Origin: Bifidobacterium actinocoloniiforme DSM 22766
GTDB lineage: Bacteria; Actinomycetota; Actinomycetes; Actinomycetales; Bifidobacteriaceae
Length of the DNA stretch: 64,000 bases
Direction: 5' to 3'
NCBI RefSeq assembly: GCF_001263395.1
Contig: NZ_CP011786.1
Span: 1,736,001 to 1,800,000, forward strand
Position numbers and translations under genes: made by a program. Shown here piece by piece: positions 19,033 through 29,400 of the stretch (positions are counted from its first letter, which is position 1; every line of letters begins with the position of its first letter). The notes under the pieces were generated by a model. It saw only the letters and a list, made by a program, of their open reading frames with translations. It was not told the DNA's origin and ran no database searches.

Positions 19033-19917
19033 GCATCGAAAGGCAAACCCTCACCGCGTTCGGCGGTCAGCCCGCTCTCGAACGAACAGGTGGCCAAGCT
19101 GGCCCAGGCCCATCGGCTGGTGGACCCCACCCACTACTACCCGACAGGGCCGCGTAAACCCAACGAGGCCGAGATCGACGAGCAGAACCCCAAGGCGACG
19201 GGCCGCCTTCTGGCCGGCGCCTCCCGGGTTGTTCGCGCCTCCTGCAAGGTGCGCGCCTGGGGGCTGGAGCAGGTGGCTGAGACCGGCCCCTTCATTACCG
19301 CCGCCACCCATGTCACCCAGTTCGACGTGTTCATCCCCATGATTTCGCTCTTCCACCAGGGGCGTCGCCCCCGGTACATGGCTAAGGCCGAGATGGCCAG
19401 CTGGCCACTGATAGGCCGCTGGTTCCGCTGGGTGGGCATGCAGCCGGTGCCGCGCAGGAGCGGGCAGGCCGAGCGGATCGAGCGTGAATCCATCAAGATC
19501 GTGACCTCCGGCAGGCCGCTGACCATCTGGCCTGAGGGCACAGTGACCCGTGACCCCCTCAAGTGGCCCATGTCCCTGAAACCCGGCGTTGGGGTCATAG
19601 CCCTCAAATCCTCGCGAATACTGGGTCGACAGGTGCCCCTCTTCCCTTGCGTGACCTGGGGGGCCGCCTCAATCAACCACTGGTGGCCGTGGCCCCGCAA
19701 AAACGTGGTCATGTGCTACGACAAGGCCCTGGACTACTCCGACCTACTGGAAGGCATGGAGGACTGGGGGGAGGAGCCGCCGCGTGAGGCGGTGGACGAG
19801 CTGTGCCGTCGTCTGCGCGATCGGATGGAAGCCGTCATGAGCGAGATCCGGGGCGAGGACCCGCCGGTCGAAGGCTACTTCGACTATGGGAGCATGACGC
19901 GCAAGCCCAGAGCATAA
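19030..19917 (+). CDS. 1-acyl-sn-glycerol-3-phosphate acyltransferase family protein
   Basis: A 295-residue PlsC-like acyltransferase that probably adds the second acyl chain in phosphatidic acid synthesis at the membrane. The HX4D catalytic motif is HVTQFD and the downstream EGT motif is WPEGTVT. About 60 residues precede the domain. ATG 19030 is chosen over the GTG at 19015. It lies close to gpsA, which supplies glycerol 3-phosphate, the backbone for the same pathway. Confidence 0.88.
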   Translation: MASKGKPSPRSAVSPLSNEQVAKLAQAHRLVDPTHYYPTGPRKPNEAEIDEQNPKATGRLLAGASRVVRASCKVRAWGLEQVAETGPFITAATHVTQFDVFIPMISLFHQGRRPRYMAKAEMASWPLIGRWFRWVGMQPVPRRSGQAERIERESIKIVTSGRPLTIWPEGTVTRDPLKWPMSLKPGVGVIALKSSRILGRQVPLFPCVTWGAASINHWWPWPRKNVVMCYDKALDYSDLLEGMEDWGEEPPREAVDELCRRLRDRMEAVMSEIRGEDPPVEGYFDYGSMTRKPRA

Positions 19918-20118
19918 GGGCCTGGCGGCTCTGTGCCGCGTGCGCCCTCAAGGATTGGTCTGCCCCCGGGTGGTGACGGTCCCTGACGGTCTCGGTTCGG
20001 CGCAACTTGAAGGCCGTATGGGCGCAAGTCTAGGATGGGTGTGTTTGAACGCATCCAGAATCGGCAAACAGTTGGTCAGGTGGCATTGATGCCAACCCGG
20101 CCAGGCACAAGGAGCGGT

Positions 20119-21117
20119 ATGACGAAGATTGCGGTCTTAGGAGCCGGAGCGTGGGGCACCACCTTCGGGCAGGTGCTGGCGGACGCGGGCAACCAGGTGG
20201 TCATGTGGGGCATTGAGCCTGCAGTGGTGGACGCCATCAACCATGACCATCGCAACCCCGTACGTACGCCGACCATAGAGCGTCTGCCGGATGCCATGAC
20301 CGCCAGCCTGGACCGGGAGGAGGCCGTGGACGGCGCCGGAATCGTAGTCGTGGCCATCGCGGCCCAGCACGCCCGCGAGGCCCTGGAGCCCTTCCGGCCC
20401 CTAATCGGAGCGGACGCCGTCGTCGTCTCCCTGATGAAAGGCATCGAGCGGACGACCGACAAGCGCATGGACCAGGTGGTCACCGAAGCCCTGGGGCTGC
20501 CGGAAGAGCGGTTCGCCGCCGTCTCCGGGCCCAACCTGAGTCGGGAGGTGGCCGTCCGCCAACCTTCGGCCGCAGTGGTCGCCTCAGTGAGCCCCGAAAC
20601 CGCGCAGCGCGTGGCTCAAGCCTGTGAAGCGCCGTATTTCAAGCCGTTCGTGTCCACCGATGTCATCGGGCTGGAGCTGTGCGGGGCCTTGAAGAACGTG
20701 ACCGCGCTCGCTGTCGGCATGTCGCGCGGGGCAGGCTACGGCGAGAACACCGCCGCCATGATCCAAGCCCGTGGGCTGGCCGAGTTGACCGCACTGGGCG
20801 AGGCGGCCGGTGCCGATGCCAAGACCTTCGCCGGGCTGGCCGGCGTGGGGGACCTGATCGCCACTTGTGCCTCATCCCTGAGCCGCAACTACACCTTCGG
20901 ATTCAATCTGGGCCGTGGGATGAGCATCGAGGAGGCCACCGAGGCCAGCCAGGGCGTGGCTGAGGGCGTGCCCGCCACGAACGCGGTGGTAGGCATGGGC
21001 CGGAGCCTGGGCGAGCCGACGCCGCTGGCTCAGGCCATGAGCCATGTGTTGGACCAGGGCCTGGACTGCGCGGGAATGATCGAGGAACTGTTCGGTGGTC
21101 CGATTTCGGCCGAATGA
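20119..21117 (+). CDS. gpsA: NAD(P)+-dependent glycerol-3-phosphate dehydrogenase
   Basis: A 332-residue GpsA, which reduces dihydroxyacetone phosphate to sn-glycerol 3-phosphate for phospholipid synthesis. The Rossmann motif GAGAWGTT is at the N-terminus, and the catalytic lysine lies in ALKNVTALAVGMSRG. An AAGGAG precedes ATG 20119, so the longer frame from 20035 is not used. It follows the acyltransferase and precedes ddl; the gap before ddl is 169 bases, so ddl may have its own promoter. Confidence 0.95.
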   Translation: MTKIAVLGAGAWGTTFGQVLADAGNQVVMWGIEPAVVDAINHDHRNPVRTPTIERLPDAMTASLDREEAVDGAGIVVVAIAAQHAREALEPFRPLIGADAVVVSLMKGIERTTDKRMDQVVTEALGLPEERFAAVSGPNLSREVAVRQPSAAVVASVSPETAQRVAQACEAPYFKPFVSTDVIGLELCGALKNVTALAVGMSRGAGYGENTAAMIQARGLAELTALGEAAGADAKTFAGLAGVGDLIATCASSLSRNYTFGFNLGRGMSIEEATEASQGVAEGVPATNAVVGMGRSLGEPTPLAQAMSHVLDQGLDCAGMIEELFGGPISAE

Positions 21118-21286
21118 GCCTGGTGGGGATGGTCCGTCCCTGGTTCCGCTGATTGCGCCGCGCGGGCTTGAGCCGAACCGCCGCCGGGCCATGCCGGGGC
21201 CTATCCTGGCAAGTAAGGGAACGCCTGCGGGCGCAGCGGGCGCGCGATTGCGCATGCGCTGATTCGCGGGCCAAGGAATCTAAGGA

Positions 21287-22492
21287 ATGAGAAGCGATAT
21301 GGCGAGTAAGCGGCGGGTGGCGGTACTGTACGGTGGCCGGGCGGATGAGCACCCTATTTCCTGCGTTTCCGCAGCCGGGGTCCTCAATGCCATAGATCGC
21401 GACCGGTTCGAGCCGGCGCCGATTGGCATCACCCGTGATGGCGTGTGGACCGTCGGTGGTGAAGACCCGCGCCAGTGGAACCTGGGCGGCCCTGAGCTGC
21501 CCGAGGTGCTCGTACGTGAGACCAGCCGGCCGGTCCTGCTCGACATCGCCGAGGGGGCCGACGGCTTCTATGCCGGCGCCCACGAAGACCTTGAGGCCGC
21601 CTCGCGGGCTTCGCGCCCGCCGGTCCTGGGTTCGGGCGCGAATGGCCGGTCCCTGGAGCCCCTGGGGCACATCGACGCGGTCTTTCCCGTCCTGCACGGT
21701 CCCTTCGGCGAGGACGGTACGGTCCAGGGTCTTCTGGACATGATGGGCCTACCGTACATCGGTTGCGGCGTCTTCGCTTCGTCCGCCTGCATGGACAAGC
21801 ACTTCACGAAGATCCTGCTGCGCGCGGCGGGCATTCCTGTCGCGCCCGGCATCACCGTGGATTCTCGCACCCTGGCAGGGGGCGAGTCCATTGAGGCGGC
21901 CGGCGACGAGCTGGTCGGCCTGGTGCGCGAGGCCAACTTGACCTACCCTGTCTTCGTCAAGCCTTCCAGGGCCGGCTCTTCCTTCGGGGTGACCAAGGTG
22001 GAGCATGAGAATGCCAAGGACCTGGCCCGGGCGCTCTTTGAGGCTTCGCGCCACGACTGGCGCGTCCTGATCGAGCAGGGGATTGAGGCCCGCGAGATCG
22101 AGTGCGCGGTCCTGAACCCGGTTGACGGCGAAGAGCCATGGACCGCCTGGCCCGGTGAGATCGTGCTTGACAAGCCCGCCGATGACGCGTTCTACGACTT
22201 CGACAGCAAGTACATGGATGCGGCCGCATCGCATGTCGAAGTGCCGGCCAAGTTGGATGAGGACGTGCTCCAGCGGGTGAGGCGGACAGCTGCGCGCGCC
22301 TTCAAGGCTGTGGATGGGCGGGGGCTGAGCCGGGTGGACTGCTTCGTGCTGCCCGACGGCCAAGTCCTGGTCAACGAGATCAACACCATGCCCGGTTTCA
22401 CGCCGATTTCCATGTACCCCAAGGCGTGGGAAGCCACGGGCGTCTCCTACACAGACCTGATTACCCAACTCATCGAGGGTGTCCTGCAATAG
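21287..22492 (+). CDS. ddl: D-alanine--D-alanine ligase
   Basis: A 401-residue ATP-grasp enzyme that joins two D-alanines for the peptidoglycan stem peptide. The N-terminal GGRADEHPIS stands for the usual GGxSxEHxVS. The ATP-grasp core has FVKPSRAGSSFGVTK, and NEINTMPGFT holds the metal-binding Glu/Asn. Two starts are possible (21287, 21299); AAGGA sits before the first. It is the last gene of the murA-to-ddl envelope run. Confidence 0.95.
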   Translation: MRSDMASKRRVAVLYGGRADEHPISCVSAAGVLNAIDRDRFEPAPIGITRDGVWTVGGEDPRQWNLGGPELPEVLVRETSRPVLLDIAEGADGFYAGAHEDLEAASRASRPPVLGSGANGRSLEPLGHIDAVFPVLHGPFGEDGTVQGLLDMMGLPYIGCGVFASSACMDKHFTKILLRAAGIPVAPGITVDSRTLAGGESIEAAGDELVGLVREANLTYPVFVKPSRAGSSFGVTKVEHENAKDLARALFEASRHDWRVLIEQGIEAREIECAVLNPVDGEEPWTAWPGEIVLDKPADDAFYDFDSKYMDAAASHVEVPAKLDEDVLQRVRRTAARAFKAVDGRGLSRVDCFVLPDGQVLVNEINTMPGFTPISMYPKAWEATGVSYTDLITQLIEGVLQ

Positions 22493-22793
22493 GTCGGCTC
22501 GCCTGTCAAGGAAGGCTCTCGTCGGCAACTTTGGAAGAGCGGTGTTCTAGGCTATCCCTTTACAGGGATGGCTGCTGAGTGAAGCGTTGATGCTTGTTTT
22601 GGCATGTTTGCTTTACCGGCTCTGAGTTGGTGATGTCTGGATTCGCGTGTTGGGTTTTTACACTCTAGTTGATTCGCTCTGTTTTGGGCGTGCTGTTGGC
22701 GGGATTGGTTGCTCAGCAAGGGAACTGCTTATTGCTTCACAACGAATCCCGCCAACAGCACGTTTCGCATCGCGGGCTTGAATATACCTAACC
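22493..22793. other. Convergent intergenic region after ddl
   Basis: About 300 bases between the stop of ddl and the stop of the first RCC1 surface protein. It is less GC-rich than its surroundings and holds one long inverted repeat (22689-22762). No plausible gene was found. Confidence 0.7.
22689..22762. terminator. Long inverted repeat, probable convergent terminator
   Basis: Perfect 18-bp arms (22689-22706 and 22745-22762, CGTGCTGTTGGCGGGATT and complement) enclose 38 bases, and the stem extends inward by four more pairs after one mismatch. It separates two convergent genes. Neither side has a T tract, so a terminal-repeat remnant of a small element is the alternative. Confidence 0.5.
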
Positions 22794-25700
22794 TCAAGGT
22801 TGCGTGTGATGAAGGCGGAGTGTATGTGGGCTTTGGCGCTGTTTACGGGCCTTCGAGAGCTGGTAGCCTGCGAGAGTGACCCCTGCGAGACAAGTGAAGG
22901 CGATGAACGTTGTTCCGATGAGCCCGTGGAAGGGGATACTGCCGGCTCGGGGGAGGGTGTAGGGAATGTAGATGTAGGTGAAATCGTGGATGGGGTAGTC
23001 GGTTTGCGCTACGCCATCCAAGGTCCAGGTGACGATGACGGGGACTGGGCCTCCCGAGTCGTATCTGGGCGAGGTGACGTTCCAGGTGCTGGCACCGTCG
23101 TTGGGTGTGGGGCCGCTTTGGGCTGGAGCAGTACCGAACTTGACGGCAGTGATGTTGATGTTGTAGAACATGCCTGTGCTCACGGGGGTGAGGCTTATTT
23201 TGCCTGGCCCGCCTTGCTTATCGCCGAGTTGTCCGTATTGGTTGTCTCCCCAGGTCCAGACTCCACCGGTGGTGTCTACTCCGATGGTGTGTTTCCAACC
23301 GGAGAGGAGTTTGGCGAACGTGGTACCGGGCTTAGGGTTAACCACGATGGGCCGGGTTGGGGTGGTTTGGCTACCGGTACCAAGTTGGCCGGAGGCGTTG
23401 TCGCCCCATGCGTAGATGCTCCCGTTGCTGGCGATGCTCATGGCGCTGTCGCTGCTGGTGGTCACGCTGGTGAAGGTGATACCAGCGGGTAGGGTCGGTT
23501 CGGCTGGTAGTTGCTGATTTGTGGTGGTGCCGTTGCCGAGCTCGTAGTCGTTGTTGTACCCCCACGTGTAAATGCGCCCAGTGTCGCTGATAGCGAGTGA
23601 CCAATCCGCGGTAGCGGTGGCCTGCTTGAAGGTGCTCACGCCAACGGGTAGTTGCACTTGTACGGGCACGGCGCTGCTGCCGCCCACGTTGATGACACTG
23701 GTTCCCAGTTGTCCGAATTGGTTGGACCCCCAACTATAAGCCTGCCCGTTATCTCCGATGCCGATGGAGTGCCCGGCGGCAGCACTGACTTGGGTGAACT
23801 GGTAGACGCCAGCTGGCATCTGCACCGCTACCGGACTGAGCTGGTTAATGGTGGTATTGTCGCCAAGCTGTCCGCTGTTGTTGGCTCCCCACGCATAGGT
23901 GGTACCGTTGTCGCCTATGGCGAGAGTATGGTCTACGCCTGGACTGACCTGCCTGTACGCGCCCACGCCAGCAGGCATGCTGATCGGCAGAGGTTGCAAC
24001 TGGTTATTAGTGGTCCCGAGACCCAATTGACCACTCGTATTAAACCCCCACGCGTACCAGCGGTTATCGCTACCCAGTGCGAACGAGTTGTTAGGGCCTG
24101 CACTGACTTTCAGGAACTTCACCCCGTTTGGCGTGACTGCCTTCGTGGGTTGCAGCCGGCTGGTGATGCTGTTGTCCCCAAGCTGCCCGGCATCGTTTTC
24201 CCCCCACGCGTACAGGTCACCATCAGAGCCGATAGCGAGTGTGTGATACCAACCTGCTGATACTTGGGTAAACTGCACACTTGACGTTGCAGGATGCGGG
24301 GTGATGGTGACACTGGTGCCACCACTGTTAGGCCCTCGATTCGGGTCCATCGTGAACGTGAAGGCTGGTTTTTCCCAACGAGCGGTCAAGGTAATGTTGC
24401 TCGTGACTGGCTCGTTAAACGTGTAGGGCTTGTTGTCGAGGAACCAGCCCACAAACCGATGCCCATTCCAGGATGGTTGCGTTGGCCATGCTGCTTTCGA
24501 GTTTTCCTCCACGTGCTGAGGACTTGGCGTGCTACCAGGAGCGGCACCCAGGTTAAAACTGACAGTAAACGTATCCAAGTAATGGTACTTCAATGTCTCA
24601 TTCGGTTGCGCAACCTCATTCAAGGTCCAACTCACTACCACATCCACATCCCCCGGAGCATGGGGCGGGGTGTTCCCTGTCCAAATACTCGACACATCAG
24701 TCACCGTACCCGGCGTAGCGATACCCCCAAACGTAACCCGAGTAATCCTAATCGGCCCACCCACACGTACCGGAGTACTGCTATTGGTGGTGCTACCGTC
24801 GCCGAGATTCGCGAGTTCACCAAGTCCCCAGCTGTAGGTGTTGCCGTCGCTACCAATAGCGAAAGAGTTCCAGTAGCCGGCTGTGACACTGACAAAGGTT
24901 ACTCCTACTGGTACTTGCACCGTAACTGGTGTTGTAACATTTTCTGAGCTGTTGTTGCCGAGTTCAGTATAGTAGTTGCTTCCCCATGCGTATGTTTTGT
25001 GGTCGCTTCCTATAACGAGGGTGTGCCAGCCGTTGCTGCTGCGTTGTACGATATGCACTCCAGCTGGCATGCGAAGTGTGACCAGTGTTGGCGTGTGTTT
25101 TTCGGCTGTGGGCTCGCTTGGATAGGTTGAGGTTCCGTCCCCATACTGGCCACCTATGCGATTGGCTCCCCATGCGTAGTTGTTGCCGTCATTAGTGGTA
25201 GCGAAGGCTGTGTATCCGCCTGCGGTGATGCTAGTCCATCGAAGGCCGTTAGGAGGGTTTACCGGAAAGGCGGAAGTGCGGTTAGTGGTGTCACCGGTGC
25301 CTAGCTGACCATATTCGTTGTCTCCCCAGGTGTAGATGACGCCATTGTCGCCTAGTGCCATGCTGAAATAGGCAGCTGCGCTGATGCTAATAATGCGAAC
25401 TGTGCCCGGAATGCCAGCAACCAGCGTGGGGCTGGAACGCATTACCGTATCACCAACTCCAAGCTGGCCACCGCCCGAAACGTTGTTAATCGATGTATCG
25501 TTGCAGCCCCACGCGTAGACTTTGCCGTTGTCGCCGATAGCGAGGTTGAAGTCGGCCCCGGCATTGATTTGGGTGAATCGGTTCACGCCTGCGGGTAGTG
25601 GCTGTATTTTGGTGGGAATAAGGCGGTTGTTAGTATCTCCTAAACCCGATTGGCCCCTATTATTCAGGCCCCAAGTGTAGATATAGCCATCGGTGCCTAG

Positions 25701-26106
25701 AGCTATCGAATGTCCGTAAAAGCCTGCGCTTATTTCGGTGAATTTGATGCCTGCTGGTGTTTGTATGCGCACGGGTGCGAGTCGTTGAGTGTTGGTGTCG
25801 TCGCCCAGCTGGCCGTACTGGTTGTCTCCCCAGGCGTAAGCGTTGCCATCATCGCCGAGAGCCAGCGTGTGATAGTAACCAGAACTAATAGTTGTGAATT
25901 TCACGCCACCTATGGTGTAGGGGTTGATGGTAGCCCTTGTGCCTCCGGCGGCAGGGCCTGATTTAGGGGACAGCCGGAAGTGGTTGGAGGTTTCGTCAGC
26001 GCGCACTGGAGTGGGATGGATCAGTGAACTAGCTGCTCCCCCCCCCCCCCAGGACAATCATGGAGATAAGCGCCAGTATGGCGCTTGCTGTGCGAAACCG
26101 TCGCAT
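22794..26106 (-). CDS. LPxAG-anchored RCC1-propeller surface protein, phase-OFF by a G13 run
   Basis: A wall-anchored protein of about 1103 residues when in frame. The signal peptide MRRFRTASAILALISMIVL starts at ATG 26106 after a GAGGAG site, but a G13 run at 26038-26050 shifts the frame and a TAG ends the product after 25 codons. The remaining frame is intact and begins around an internal TTG at 26057. With 12 or 15 G the protein reads through to a cleavage-like PVRADE. Then follow an IPT/TIG-like entry (SPKSGPAAGGT), seven RCC1 blades, the second part of that domain (VTFGG), a Flg_new repeat (FVGWFLDNKPY), a second GPNSGGT entry, seven more blades, an Ig-like end and LPRAG plus a hydrophobic segment and basic tail. 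Binding target unknown. Alternatives are a sequencing error in the run or a true pseudogene. Confidence 0.8.
26038..26050 (-). repeat. G13 run in the signal-peptide codons (probable slippage switch)
   Basis: Thirteen G on the coding strand directly follow codon 18 of the signal peptide. Frame arithmetic shows that 12 or 15 G join the signal peptide to the propeller frame and 13 does not. The paralogue has six G at the matching place. Confidence 0.9.
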
Positions 26107-26473
26107 AATTGCACTCCTCAAACCGTATGTAGTGCCCGGTGGCCCCATTTAAGTTTCTTGCGCGCCTAATCGCAGGCTTGCCGTTCCCCAATCGCCTACG
26201 CGCTTGACACGAACCCCAATTTCCTGAAGCCAGTTTACCATCATTCGCGCAAAAGATAGCTCAAACCCTTGCAGTTTAGGACACAGTCCAGGTTGCTGCC
26301 TTGCGATTCGGGCTGTCTGAGCTGGCGGTGGTTGGCACTGATGCGGTCTGTGCCGGGCGTGTGGGTCCGGCGCTGGCTGGTGTGTGTGGGTCGAGCGCTG
26401 ACGGTGATTGTGATCGGGTGGGGTGCGGTCCGGCCCATTTTGGGGTGGGCCGGACCGCAGGCCTTGGGATCAA
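26107..26473. other. Region between the two RCC1 surface-protein genes
   Basis: This holds the ribosome-binding site (26114-26119) and presumed promoter of the distal gene, and near 26424-26459 the terminator of the proximal gene. No other gene is supported here; long frames crossing the region are shadows. Confidence 0.7.
26424..26459 (-). terminator. Hairpin terminator of the second RCC1 surface-protein gene
   Basis: Perfect 14-bp arms (26424-26437 and 26446-26459, TGCGGTCCGGCCCA and complement) with an 8-base loop lie just after the stop on the minus strand. There is no strong T run. Confidence 0.65.
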
Positions 26474-29400
26474 TCACCTGCCGCTGGTGGTTGTTGTGGT
26501 GGTGGTGGGTTGGTGGGTGTGGTGGTGTTTGCGGGTGATGTGGTGGCTGGTGAGGGTGAGGGCGGTGAGGGTGGTGAGGGTGAGGAGGGTGGCTCCCGCG
26601 AGTTGTTGGGTGGGGGCGCCGCCTGCTTTGGGCAGGGTGTAGTAGTGGGTGTAGTCGTAGGTGAGGGTGTAGTCGGGTTGGGTGGCGCCGTCGAGGGTCC
26701 AGTGGATGGTGACGGTGGCTTGTCCTTCGGGGTGGGTTGGGCTGGTGGTGTCCCAGGTGTGGGTGGTGGGGTTCCAGGTGGGTGTGGGGGCGTTGGTGGG
26801 CTCGAAGGTGGTGCCGGTGATGGTGATGGCGCGTGTGGTTGGGGTGGGGGTGTGTCGTTCGGTGGTGGTGGTGTCGCCGAGTTGGCCGTAGCCGTTGGCT
26901 CCCCAGCTGTAGGCGTGCCCGTCCGTCGCGATGGCGAGGCTGTGCCAGCCGCCGGCGCTGATGGCGGTCCAGGTGGCGGTGCCGTCGGCGGCCGGGCTGG
27001 CGGGCGCGGGCGTGTTGCGGTCGCTGCTGCCGCCGTCGCCGAGCTGGCCGTTGCTGTTCCATCCCCAGCTGTAGGCGTGGCCGTCGCCGCTGATGGCGAG
27101 GCTGTGCCAGCCGCCTGCGCTGATGGCGGTCCAGGTGTCGGTGGGGTTGCCGCTGGCGGGGGCGTGGACGGGCGCGGGCGTGTTGCGGTCGCTGCTGCCG
27201 CCGTCGCCGAGTTGGCCGTTTCTGTTCCATCCCCAGCTGTAGGCGTGCCCGTCCGTCGCGATGGCGAGGCTGTGGTTGGAGCCTGCGCTGATGGTTTTCC
27301 ACGTGTTGGCGGGGTTGCCGCTGTCGGGCGCGTGGACGGGCGCGGGCGTGTTGCGGTCGCTGCTGCCGCCGTCGCCGAGCTGGCCGTTTCTGTTCCATCC
27401 CCAGCTGTAGGCGTGCCCGTCCGTCGCGATGGCGAGGCTGTGGTAGTTGCCTGCGCTGATGGTTTTCCACGTGTTGGCGGGGTTGCCGCTGTCGGGCGCG
27501 TGGACGGGCGCGGGCGTGTTGCGGTCGCTGCTGCCGCCGTCGCCGAGCTGGCCGTTGCTGTTGCGCCCCCAGCTGTAGGCGTGCCCGTCCGTCGCGATGG
27601 CGAGGCTGTGGTAGTAGCCGGCGCTGATGGTTTTCCACGTGTTGGCGGGGTTGCCGCTGGCGGGGGCGTGGACGGGCGCGGGCGTGTTGCGGTCGCTGCT
27701 GCCGCCGTCGCCGAGCTGGCCGTTGCTGTTGCGCCCCCAGCTGTAGGCGTGGCCGTCGCTGCTGATGGCGAGGCTGTGGTAGTTGCCTGCGCTGACGCTG
27801 GTGAACCGCACGCCTGGGGGCGTGTTCACGCGTACGGGCGCGCTGCTGTCGTTGGTGGTGCCGTCGCCGAGCTGGCCGTTGAAGTTGTACCCCCAGGCGT
27901 AGGTGTTGCCGTCGGTGCCGATGGCCAGGCTGTGGTAGGTGCTGGCGCTGACCTGGGTGAACCGCAGGGGCCGCGGCGGGTCGGGGGGCGTGATGTGGAC
28001 GGTGGTGCCGCCGGTGTCCGGGCCCCGGGTGGGGGTCATGGTGAATTGCGGGGTCCTCCATTTGGCGGTCAGGGTCATGTTGGAAGTGACGGGCGTGTTG
28101 AAGTTCCACAGGCTGCCGTCGGGTTTGGCCCACCCGTCGAACCAGTGGCCCGCCCAGGCCGGGTCGGGCTCGGGGTAGGTGATGGGCCGCGGGTCGTCCG
28201 GGTACGAGTACTGGCTGGCGGGCGCCTGGCTGGTGGTGTGCCCGGCGGCGTCGCCCAGTTGGAAGCTGACGGTGTACGCTGTGGCGTACGTGTAGTTCAG
28301 GGTGACCGTGCCGGACTGGTAGTTGGGGCTGGCGACCCTGCCGTTCACGTCGAGGCCGTCGAGATGGTAGGCGACGGTCACGTCGACGGCGCCCGGGGTA
28401 TGCTGGGGCACGTGCATGTCCCGCGCGCCGGTGGTGGCGTTGACGGTCTTACTGGCGACGCTTGCCCCGCCGAAGGTGACGTTGTCGATCACATACCGGG
28501 GCGTGAGCATCGTCGCGGGCTTGCTGTGGGGGTTGGTGGTGCCGTCGCCCAGCTTGCCGTATTCGTTGTATCCCCAGCTGTAGGCGTGGCCGTCCGAGTC
28601 GAGGGCCAGGCTGTCATAGTAGGCTGCGCTGATTTGGGTGAAGCGCGCGCCGGCTGGCGCGTGCACGAGCACCGGTTTGCTGCTGTTGCTAGTGGTTTCG
28701 TCGCCCAGCTGGCTGAGCATGTTGTTTCCCCATGCGTAGGTGTTGCCGTCCGATCCGATGGCCAGGCTGTGGTAGAAGCCTGCGCTGATTTGGGTGAAGC
28801 GCGCGCCGGCTGGCGTGTGCACGCGCACCGGTTTGTTGCTGTCGCTACCGGTTTCGTCGCCCAGCTGGCCGTAAGTGTTGTATCCCCATGCGTAGGTGTT
28901 GCCGTCCGATCCGATGGCCAGGCTGTGGTAGTAGCCTGCGCTGATTTGGGTGAAGCGCGCGCCGGCTGGCGTGTGCACGCGCACCGGTTTGTTGCTGTCG
29001 CTACCGGTTTCGTCGCCCAGCTGGCGGAACACGTTGCTTCCCCATGCGTAGGTGTTGCCGTCCGATCCGATGGCCAGGCTGTGCCAGTTGCCTGCGCTGA
29101 TTTGGGTGAAGCGCACGCCGGCTGGCGCGTGCACGCGCACCGGTTTGCTGCTGTCGCTAGGGGTTTCGTCGCCCAGCTTGCCGTAGCTGTTGCTTCCCCA
29201 AGCGTAGGTGTTGCCGTCGGAGCCGATGGCGAGGCTGTGATCGTTGCCTGCGCTGATTTGGGTGAAGGTCACGCCGGTTGGCGCGTGCACGCGCACCGGT
29301 TTGCTGCTGTCGCCACCGGTTTCGTCGCCCAGCTGACCGGAGTCGTTGCTTCCCCAGGCGTAGGTGTTGCCGTCCGAGCCGATGGCCAGGCTGTACTCGT

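Noticed and set aside
22794-26057. Using TTG 26057 as the true start of the distal RCC1 protein
   Set aside because: That start has no ribosome site and gives no signal peptide, although the protein ends in a wall-sorting signal; the signal peptide is upstream in another frame.
26241-28133. A 630-codon minus-strand frame rich in Arg/His/Gln/Pro
   Set aside because: It is a second reading frame of the same repetitive DNA, with composition set by the repeats and no domain.
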